From the IMG/VR virus record IMGVR_UViG_3300021090_001101, positions 1-21,161 of that record: a stretch of DNA of 21,161 bases; one strand, given 5' to 3'. The DNA is from a virus. Shown here piece by piece: positions 15,057-21,161 of this stretch (position 1 is its first letter; every line of letters starts with the position of its first letter). The notes beneath the pieces are model-generated. The model was not told the origin of the DNA and made no database searches. It saw nothing but the letters and a program-made list of their open reading frames with translations. The position numbers and the translations under genes are program-made.

Positions 15057-15290
15057 ATGAGCAGTGCGCTTCCAACCTCTGTCATGGTTGTCTTCGACCC
15101 GGCCAAAGTTCCCGGAGCGCTCCAGTCGTTACGAGACCTCGCCACGGATCTCCGCGTCAAATTCATGTCGGCGGTGGCCGAGTTTCCGAACGTGCGGTCG
15201 CGTTTCGTCGCGTCCTCTCCGCTTGAGGCGGCACAGTTCTATGACGCGGCGTTGCGGTTGACCCGTGGTTCTGTCCCTCGTTCGCTGTAG
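15057..15290 (+). CDS. Possible small hypothetical protein, 77 aa
   Basis: The stretch 14920-15412 lies between the divergent cassette promoter and the large fibre gene. The best coding candidate is a plus-strand frame with a likely start at ATG 15057, preceded by GAGGAGG (15038-15044, 12 bases away). Starts at 15009, 15015 or GTG 14997 are also possible. The product, MSSALPTSVMVVFDP..., reads like a compact alpha/beta protein (PGALQSLRDLATDLRVKFMS and SPLEAAQFYDAALRL). I do not recognise it. Overlapping frames in other phases compete, so this is a moderate call. The rest of the stretch holds hairpins, listed separately, and no other gene that I can support. Confidence 0.45.
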   Translation: MSSALPTSVMVVFDPAKVPGALQSLRDLATDLRVKFMSAVAEFPNVRSRFVASSPLEAAQFYDAALRLTRGSVPRSL

Positions 15291-15296
15291 CTTCTT

Positions 15297-15332
15297 CGGG
15301 ACTATCTTCTCGGAGAGAAGGAGCCAGTCCCG
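15297..15332 (+). other. Nested hairpin, two-part stem
   Basis: An outer stem CGGGACT/AGTCCCG (15297-15303 with 15326-15332) encloses an inner perfect stem CTTCTC-GGA-GAGAAG (15306-15320). No T-run follows, so it is not a simple terminator. It could be an RNA processing or stability element between the small ORF and the large fibre gene. Confidence 0.5.
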
Positions 15333-15364
15333 TAATGGAACCGGGTACGGCAAGGTTACTGTAC

Positions 15365-15395
15365 CGCAGCGCGTCTCGCGCTGTGCTTTCATTTT
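15365..15395 (+). terminator. Probable rho-independent terminator upstream of the 1633-aa fibre gene
   Basis: Stem CGCAGCGCG (15365-15373), loop TCT, and stem CGCGCTGTG (15377-15385) pair over nine positions including one G-U wobble. A broken T-rich tract follows (TTTCATTTT, 15387-15395). The T tract is imperfect, so termination may be partial and read-through could set the level of the large fibre. A competing GGTAC/GTACC pairing (15344-15348 with 15361-15365) overlaps its base. Confidence 0.5.
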
Positions 15396-15412
15396 GAATG
15401 CGTGAGGCATAG

Positions 15413-18400
15413 ATGGCTACTATCGTAAGCACCACGACCGCTGCTGAATTTTTCGTTTCAACGGATGTCTATAAATTCGACGTAGACAACCGCCCGTTGC
15501 AACACCTCCTCGACAACGACATCGCCATCAACACGGAGCTTGTCGCGACGACCGCAGAGGTTGTTCAGGCACGCACGGGATTGTCGCAGACGTATGGCTC
15601 TCTCGACGCGCGGCTCGACGATCTGGAGCTTGCGGCTGGATATCCGCAGAAGCAGGTTGCCTACAACGAATTTCGGGCACGAGCGCAGGCGTGGCAAGCA
15701 CGATACGCCTCTGGCGCTCTTCTCCCTTTGACGGAAATTGTGAAAATCTCGGACACGTGGGCGTGGCCACCGGGAATAGCTTCTCTTAACGCCGATACGG
15801 GGTATGGCGGTTTCAACCAGATTTTTCTGCACGATGAGGGTGCGACGGTCGGGGCGAACCGTATTTTTCTAGGTAATGGTTTGGAGCCGCGATATTCCAG
15901 CGGTTCAGGCGTGTATGACTTCCTGAAATACCGTCCGCTTCATTTAAGCGTGGCAGGTTTCCTCATTGACCTGTTCAACGAGGCAGGTGGGGCGTTGACA
16001 ACGGGGCTCACGAATGAAATCTGCTTCAACCTTCCAGCGGCGCCCTCCGCGAATGGACGTGTGGATTTCTTGTGGCTTGAAGTCTGGTTTCATAACGTTC
16101 CGCGCACGTCTCTTGCATTCAAACCGTACGGGGCTGCCGGGTCTCTGTCTGCTGATCTGACAACGGCTGATGATTCTTCACTGCGTGGAAATGTCGGGTT
16201 TTGGGGAGGCAACAACGGAGATTACTTTCAGGTCAGGCATCGTCTTCGGGTGTCCACGGTAGCTAACCCTGACTTGAATCCGTTCGGGATGTCGGACACA
16301 GCCAACGTAATCGCACAGGGTGGAAATTCTAGTGTTCCGTCTTCTGGTACGTACACGCAGTTCCGCTCGGCGGCGAAAGAGCAGGGAGACCCCGGTTTAT
16401 GGGTTGCTGGAGACGGGTCATCGTCTTCCAAGAGCACGCAGGTGACGATAGATGGCTACGTTTATGCCATTCCGGTTGCTCTCGTGTTCCGGAGAAATAC
16501 GGGGCAGTGGACGATTTCAAACCAGAATGGCAGCCGAACCTCTGCGGGGGCGGGTACGTGGAGCACGTTGGACTCGGCGCGTCCTGACGGCTACTACCAC
16601 GACAAGATCGAAAAGGGGGATGTTACCCTCGTAGCGCCTTCTGCGGTTTCAGAACGAACGAATTTGAAACGTGTTCTGGAAGAATCTTTCGACCGCTTGC
16701 TTCGTGGCCAGTTGAAGACGAAGCATGGATATCTTGATTACAGCACCCTCTATGAGGAAGCTACTTTCGGTGGCACGAATGAGACAGTTGGAGGCACCGA
16801 GATCGTAGAAGCGATCTGTCTGGATGGTTCTGGAACGCAGGCCAAGACCGTGCAGATGAAGGAGCCCGGTGGGTCCCCGCTCTGCAAGCCGGATGATTTC
16901 CGTCGCCTTTTTTCTCCTCAGACGGAAACTCAGCCGGTTGGGTTTACTCTTGACATTCAGTCTTCGGTGGGGACTCCTGCGAATTTCGCTTCTATCGCGG
17001 CGAGTGTCGTTACGATCAAGGCTATTGGAAATGGTGGTGTTGGTTCGCCTACAGCCGTTGTTTCAGAAGCTCCGGTGCTCTGGTGGTCTGGTTCGAAAAA
17101 ACCTGTCGCTTTAACGGGATCGTGGTCTGGACTGAACACAGGCACTCTTACGGCCACGCTCAACACTGGTGATGCTAATTACTCGGCAACGGGGATCGTG
17201 GTCGGACTCGTCAAGGTTACCTTTCCGGCAATGGGTAACACGTTCAGGAAGGCGAATTCGGCGGTTGTCGGACAAATTTACACGCCACCAGCAAGTTCCG
17301 CGCTTGCTTTTTCGGAAGTGCAGTTGCTCGGGGCAGACAGAATTACCGGGCCTACTGGAGTTGCCGTCGATGCGACGTATTACTACCTTTGCGATAGCGC
17401 ACACAAGGCGTGGAAGGTCAATCGTTCTACGGGTGCTGTCGCTAATACGTTTGGTGTTCACAGCACGTCAGGCGCTGATAACACTCACCTGAATTCTCCG
17501 TCTAGCATTGCGGTGGACGGGTCAGGTAATGTTTACATCGCAGACACAAAAAATCATCGTGTTATCAAGCTCAGTTCGGCCATGGCTTATGTCGGACAGT
17601 TCGGTGTGACTGGAGTTTCAGGAACCGACAACTCCCACCTAAAATCACCGGAAGGTGTCGCAGTAGACGGCTCGGGGAATATTTACATTTCCGATACGTT
17701 GAATTACCGGGTTGTGAAGATTTCTTCAGCGTTTTCATATTTGTCGGCTTATGGTGTGGTTGGGGTCAGCGTAGCAGACAACACGCATACGGTTCTTCCA
17801 CACCATGCGTATTTCGGGGATGACTCCAATCTCTACGTGGCCGACCACATCCGGGTGTTGATAATCAATCCTTCGACGATGGCAGCTATTACGTTCATCG
17901 AAAATGGCTACCAGATTCCCGGTTCGCGTGTGAACACGGTTCAGGCTATCGACCCGAGCGGTTCAATAGCGTCTCTCGTCGAAGATTCCTCGGGGAATAA
18001 GTACGTCTTGCACTCGACTGGTGGTTTCGACATGCCGGGAAACCACGTCGGGTATTTCGTTAGCAAATACGATTCGAATTGGGCCTTCCAGCTACGTTAC
18101 GGAGCCCGGTGGGATACGGAAATAACGTACGGTGGGATCAATGCCGGTACTACAAATGGTCTTGTGTTCGGGCACGACATCATCCTCGATGAGGCCAACA
18201 ACGTTCTGCACATCTTTGATGGGCAGAATAGCGCGGACTCGGTTAATGGAGCGGTTTGGGAAAACAGGATCATTTCCATCAGGGCATCCGATTTGACACT
18301 TTATCAGGTGCGTGCGTCAAATCCTGTCCCAACGTCCGGAAGTGTGACACCTTACGGGCCGATTTATGGTAATCGTACGGGCTCGGGTATCACATTCGAT

Positions 18401-20314
18401 CCGATTGCTGTCTATAGTCTTCAGTGGCCGACGTTGAAAATAAGTGGGCTCGAATTCGATTCGGTGAATCATTACCTCTACATCGCATACGGTTCGTACG
18501 CGGACACTAATTACTCACAAGACGGTTGGATGCGGATTGAAAAATGGTCCATATCCGGAACGGACCCGAATAGCTGGACGTTCGTCAACTCGTTTGGTAC
18601 AATGGACGTGGCTAATTTTTCCGGTGTTGGTTTCCGTTGGCGGGCTTGGTTCTCTTCAGCAATGGATAGCACGCGAATGGTTTCCAATTTCCCCGGTAAT
18701 GGTGGAATGTCTATTTCTCGGGACGGTTCGGCACTTTTTATTACCGACCAGCACACTGTCATCAAGCTCAACACGTCCGGGACGAATATGGCCTATGTCG
18801 GCAGGTTCGGATTTACTACTATTCCCGGTAACGACTCGGGGCATATGTCCTTTTATCGTGCGGCGGGTCAGGTGTTTTACGGGATGATACAGGCGTTCGT
18901 GGCTAACGAAGCTGACACGAATGGACGTATCTATGTAAGTGATACTAATAACGGGCGTATTGTCATTCTGAAAAACCTCAACAATTTCAACACGAGTGGT
19001 TCTCCCGGTGCATGGGTTACCTCGTTCATTAACACGAGAGTTCAGCAATCCTTTAGTATTCCGTTCGGTCAAAGCTACGCGCTTACAACGGGTGCGGCTA
19101 AAATATGGTTCAAGCCGACGCTCGCGCCTTTTGGGTTGTGGGAGTTGAATGTTGCAGGAGTAAATCGTGACGCTCCTGTGTATGTAGACGCCAACGTTTC
19201 GACGTTTGCTACTGTTTATGCTCCGTTGTCGTTTTCCGCGCTGCCTTTTGGTATCGACTCGCTTGGGGTTTATGGGTTGGCAAAGGTTTCTGGTAAGTTG
19301 TTTTTCAGTGCGACGAACACGAACCAGCTTGCTGCGGTGCAGACGCCTGATTATCGGTTCCTTGGGGAGTGCGGTACTCCGGGGACTGGTGGGCATGACC
19401 GGGCCTCGTGGAGCCATCCACTAGGGCTTGCCGCGGATGCCTCTACTCGGACACTCTACATCTGTGACCACGCTAACGCACGTCTCATCATTTGCGATCA
19501 GCATGTGGCCTTTGTCGAACAGAATGTTGGGCGTGTGGAATTTCTACTTCCTCCCGATCAGACTTCGACATGGTACGGGCATTCGAGGTTCACGGCGTTT
19601 CAGGGAGTTTACACGCGTGGGCGTGCTCTCTTAACCTATAATTCAGGGGATGCGCGCACGTGGCATCCAGTCATTGCTGGCCGCAACGTGTTGGTGGCTC
19701 CTGAAAATATTCTTGTGACAACGATGGGTAAAGGCTCGTCTGAAGGACTTTCAGATCCCGGAATCAACGTGTACGCCAACTGTATTCAGCGTCTCCCTAT
19801 TCCGCTCAATGGTTTAAGTGAGGTGGGAGTGCGTCCGCAAGAATTCGCTCTTGCTGGTGGTATTTTGCCGAGCAACGCTCATTATCTGCTTCCTCTGCTT
19901 GGCGCTTTTGCGGCGTCTCGAAACAACTACAGGGGAGAAAATGAATCCTACTGGCAGCGTGACACGTATCTAGGTGGAGATGAGCGGCTAGTCCAGCGCG
20001 GACTTCGCGGCGGCGTACAGTGTGTGACTTCAAGATTTGCGGCATTGGTTGGTCCTAAACTTCTGACTTTTAATTGCGCTCAGATCCCCAACTATCGCTA
20101 CTTGGTGGCTCCTTTCCTTGTTGTGGTGGAAGGGGAGATTCTGCTGGCAGTCCGGGTTACGTCTTATTCCAGTTCTTCTTCTGCGGTGACTGGAGGGTCG
20201 CCCGTAAATTCACTTGGTACTAGTGCGAACGACATCATTGAGCTTTACCGCCCGGTTGGGCATCCGATGATTCCGCATAACGGTGAGTCTGACTTTACAC
20301 TCACGTTGGCATAG
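15413..20314 (+). CDS. Giant tail fibre with NHL-type propeller repeats, 1633 aa
   Basis: The ATG at 15413 has GAGG five bases upstream (15404-15407). The N-terminus carries VYKFDVDNRPLQHLLDNDI (about 19-37), a DNRPL motif I associate with fibre N-terminal anchors. It is followed by a short coiled coil and a beta-rich middle. Residues about 640-820 contain NHL-like units about 50 residues apart (SIAVDGSGNVYIADTKNHRV, GVAVDGSGNIYISDTLNYRV, FGDDSNLYVADHIRV). A second, looser set occupies about 1095-1370 (SALFITDQHTVIKLN, GRIYVSDTNNGRIVILKN, RTLYICDHANARLIICD). NHL repeats build beta-propellers that bind proteins, RNA or glycans. Here they would form binding heads on a fibre. The C-terminal ~200 residues are a separate beta domain. 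No chaperone peptidase motif is visible. It is the largest gene in the window. Confidence 0.87.
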   Translation: MATIVSTTTAAEFFVSTDVYKFDVDNRPLQHLLDNDIAINTELVATTAEVVQARTGLSQTYGSLDARLDDLELAAGYPQKQVAYNEFRARAQAWQARYASGALLPLTEIVKISDTWAWPPGIASLNADTGYGGFNQIFLHDEGATVGANRIFLGNGLEPRYSSGSGVYDFLKYRPLHLSVAGFLIDLFNEAGGALTTGLTNEICFNLPAAPSANGRVDFLWLEVWFHNVPRTSLAFKPYGAAGSLSADLTTADDSSLRGNVGFWGGNNGDYFQVRHRLRVSTVANPDLNPFGMSDTANVIAQGGNSSVPSSGTYTQFRSAAKEQGDPGLWVAGDGSSSSKSTQVTIDGYVYAIPVALVFRRNTGQWTISNQNGSRTSAGAGTWSTLDSARPDGYYHDKIEKGDVTLVAPSAVSERTNLKRVLEESFDRLLRGQLKTKHGYLDYSTLYEEATFGGTNETVGGTEIVEAICLDGSGTQAKTVQMKEPGGSPLCKPDDFRRLFSPQTETQPVGFTLDIQSSVGTPANFASIAASVVTIKAIGNGGVGSPTAVVSEAPVLWWSGSKKPVALTGSWSGLNTGTLTATLNTGDANYSATGIVVGLVKVTFPAMGNTFRKANSAVVGQIYTPPASSALAFSEVQLLGADRITGPTGVAVDATYYYLCDSAHKAWKVNRSTGAVANTFGVHSTSGADNTHLNSPSSIAVDGSGNVYIADTKNHRVIKLSSAMAYVGQFGVTGVSGTDNSHLKSPEGVAVDGSGNIYISDTLNYRVVKISSAFSYLSAYGVVGVSVADNTHTVLPHHAYFGDDSNLYVADHIRVLIINPSTMAAITFIENGYQIPGSRVNTVQAIDPSGSIASLVEDSSGNKYVLHSTGGFDMPGNHVGYFVSKYDSNWAFQLRYGARWDTEITYGGINAGTTNGLVFGHDIILDEANNVLHIFDGQNSADSVNGAVWENRIISIRASDLTLYQVRASNPVPTSGSVTPYGPIYGNRTGSGITFDPIAVYSLQWPTLKISGLEFDSVNHYLYIAYGSYADTNYSQDGWMRIEKWSISGTDPNSWTFVNSFGTMDVANFSGVGFRWRAWFSSAMDSTRMVSNFPGNGGMSISRDGSALFITDQHTVIKLNTSGTNMAYVGRFGFTTIPGNDSGHMSFYRAAGQVFYGMIQAFVANEADTNGRIYVSDTNNGRIVILKNLNNFNTSGSPGAWVTSFINTRVQQSFSIPFGQSYALTTGAAKIWFKPTLAPFGLWELNVAGVNRDAPVYVDANVSTFATVYAPLSFSALPFGIDSLGVYGLAKVSGKLFFSATNTNQLAAVQTPDYRFLGECGTPGTGGHDRASWSHPLGLAADASTRTLYICDHANARLIICDQHVAFVEQNVGRVEFLLPPDQTSTWYGHSRFTAFQGVYTRGRALLTYNSGDARTWHPVIAGRNVLVAPENILVTTMGKGSSEGLSDPGINVYANCIQRLPIPLNGLSEVGVRPQEFALAGGILPSNAHYLLPLLGAFAASRNNYRGENESYWQRDTYLGGDERLVQRGLRGGVQCVTSRFAALVGPKLLTFNCAQIPNYRYLVAPFLVVVEGEILLAVRVTSYSSSSSAVTGGSPVNSLGTSANDIIELYRPVGHPMIPHNGESDFTLTLA
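17330..17880 (+). repeat. NHL-type repeats, first cluster
   Basis: About four units spaced near 50 residues, at about residues 649, 699, 749 and 799. The signature is x-VAVDGSGN-[VI]YI-[AS]DT-x-N-x-RV-[IV]K. Each is followed by an [FY]G...DN[ST]H segment (FGVHSTSGADNTH, FGVTGVSGTDNSH, YGVVGVSVADNTH). DNA copies are diverged, so selection acts on protein. Confidence 0.75.
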
Positions 20315-20379
20315 GCATGGATCAAGTGGTCAGTGTCATTTTTGCTGCTTGGAAAAATTGAAAGTTGATAAAGGTAGAA

Positions 20380-20835
20380 GTGTACGAACAGTTGCGGGAG
20401 GATATCCTGCATGGAATTGGCAGAACGCTGGACTATTACGTAGGGCGATACGTCTATGGTATCTCGGAAAAAGAGCTTGCAAACGTGCCCTCGTTCCGGA
20501 CTTTCGATAGGGTCATGCAGATCGTCTCGACTTTGAAAACTACACTTCCGCTCGACGAAACGTGGCCATTTTCACTCGTTGAAAATACGCGTTCGGCGCC
20601 GAAGACACGTGCTTACGTGGCCGGGTTTGGTGTACACGCCTATGAAATCGAGTGTGGCCCTCACGGGGGTACGGTAGAGGATGAGTCGTTTTGGTGGCAG
20701 ACGGAAGCTCGGAGTAAGTGTGTGGCGTATGGCCCCGATCCTGAGACAGCGATTCTACGTGCGTGTCTTTTGACAGCCATCAAGAGCTTGTGGATCAAGC
20801 AGCAGGCACACCAGCCAGCGGCGACTACAAATTGA
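20380..20835 (+). CDS. Hypothetical protein, possible phage ABA-sandwich-like domain, 151-156 aa
   Basis: The frame begins at TTG 20365, but GTG 20380 has a better ribosome site (AAAGG at 20370-20374), so the shorter 151-residue product is preferred. The protein starts with a helix region (VYEQLREDILHGIGRTLDYY). In its last 60 residues it has GPHGGTVEDESFWWQTEA, then CVAYGPDPETAILRACLLTA. That last segment resembles the end of small phage proteins annotated as ABA-sandwich domains. This is a recollection of a pattern, not a computed hit. No enzyme residues are recognised. It follows the giant fibre gene after about 65 bases and may be an assembly or accessory factor. Confidence 0.75.
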   Translation: MYEQLREDILHGIGRTLDYYVGRYVYGISEKELANVPSFRTFDRVMQIVSTLKTTLPLDETWPFSLVENTRSAPKTRAYVAGFGVHAYEIECGPHGGTVEDESFWWQTEARSKCVAYGPDPETAILRACLLTAIKSLWIKQQAHQPAATTN

Positions 20836-20860
20836 CTTGTGGGTGGGAGTATTGTATTCT
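20832..20860 (+). promoter_or_regulatory. Sigma70-like promoter before the last gene
   Basis: TTGACT (20832-20837) matches five of six bases of the -35 consensus. A 17-base spacer then leads to TATTCT (20855-20860), four of six bases of the -10. It overlaps the stop of the preceding gene and sits about 100 bases before the next start, in the only sizeable gap on this side. The leader, about 20867-20959, is rich in CT runs and I see no strong hairpin in it. Confidence 0.5.
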
Positions 20861-20959
20861 TGAATCAACTTTGCGCTCCGCTCTCTCCTTCTCTTCTCTC
20901 TGCAAAGCCGATCATGGAAACGCGCTTCCGCCCACATTTTCTTCTGGAGAAAAAACCAA

Positions 20960-21161
20960 GTGACTGGTATTTTGCTCTTTGATAATCCGCTAGTGCTGGA
21001 GCAAACAGACCCGGCGTGGGATCTTGAATTAGGGCTCTGTCTTGCGCATCTGCGCGGCGCTGGAAAATCTGTACCAGACCCTGAAATCCGGACGTGGATG
21101 TTTTCTAACCACTATGGTGTTCAGGCCAGCATATCCCGCGAATTTCTGCTGGCCGGGCTGG
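20960..21161 (+). CDS. Start of a truncated gene, product unrecognised
   Basis: A GTG at 20960 opens a frame with no stop to the window edge, preceded by GGAG (20946-20949) ten bases away. The visible 67 residues begin MTGILLFDNPLVLEQTDPAW and end with a helix NHYGVQASISREFLLAGL. A segment of the form YGV..S..FLLA.L can occur in the opening of peptidoglycan-lysis proteins and lytic transglycosylase-like enzymes, where it precedes an ES/EQS motif. The decisive residues would lie beyond the window, so this is only a guess. The preceding promoter-like site suggests it heads a new transcript. Confidence 0.65.
   Translation, partial: MTGILLFDNPLVLEQTDPAWDLELGLCLAHLRGAGKSVPDPEIRTWMFSNHYGVQASISREFLLAGL

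Noticed and set aside
14867-15226. 119-residue plus-strand frame starting over the cassette promoter
   Set aside because: It would start on the opposite strand of the cassette gene's start codon, without a ribosome site, and it conflicts with the better 15057 frame.
15258-15291. TTGACC considered as a promoter for the giant fibre gene
   Set aside because: No acceptable -10 box lies at 16-18 bases downstream.
18656-19417. 253-residue minus-strand frame inside the giant fibre gene
   Set aside because: It has an Arg/Lys-rich shadow composition, no start signals, and the fibre gene is clearly coding here.
20317-20361. 14-residue frame MDQVVSVIFAAWKN just after the giant fibre stop
   Set aside because: It is too short to support as a gene, though it could act as a leader for the next gene.

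Overview
This window looks like a baseplate and tail-fibre gene block of a tailed double-stranded DNA phage, or a prophage, with a contractile tail. Four observations support this. First, recognisable baseplate proteins occur in the usual contractile-tail order: spike-like, gp25-like wedge, J-like, and tail protein I. Second, there are several very long, repetitive fibre-type proteins. Third, nearly all genes on the plus strand are packed with 1-4 base stop/start overlaps. Fourth, there are no housekeeping genes. No terminase, capsid or polymerase lies in the window, so phage and prophage cannot be separated. The host cannot be named from this sequence. The repeat type in the tail protein I fusion (Gloeo_Verruco/GloVer) is known mostly from Verrucomicrobia, Acidobacteria and similar environmental bacteria, which is only a weak hint.

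Layout. Positions 1-3526 hold a spike-like C-terminus, a 134-residue protein, a 774-residue beta-helix protein and a 128-residue protein. Positions 3551-7432 hold the gp25-like wedge gene, split by a 379-residue intein with an embedded HNH nuclease, then a small putative zinc-site protein and the baseplate J-like protein. Positions 7434-13484 hold an 825-residue fibre with a Sec-type signal peptide, a tiny ORF, a tail protein I fused to a predicted seven-bladed propeller, and a 182-residue virion-type protein. Positions 13486-14919 hold a three-gene cassette on the minus strand with its own sigma70-like promoter, ending one base from the convergent tail gene. Positions 15057-15412 hold a doubtful small ORF and a string of hairpins, the last resembling a rho-independent terminator. 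Positions 15413-20314 encode a 1633-residue fibre with NHL-type propeller repeats. A small protein, a second sigma70-like promoter and the start of a truncated gene follow to the end.

How the genes work together (inferred from families). The gp25-like, J-like and I-like proteins would build the baseplate wedge around the spike. The tail protein I carries Ig-like domains and a propeller outward. The beta-helix, 825-residue and 1633-residue proteins would be fibres or host-contact devices. The intein must splice out for the gp25-like protein to be whole. The minus-strand cassette is transcribed independently and resembles a moron-type insertion; its function is unknown.

The most notable points are the intein/HNH insertion in a baseplate wedge gene, the tail protein I fused to exactly seven GloVer-like repeats, the signal peptide on a fibre gene, and the self-contained antisense cassette.
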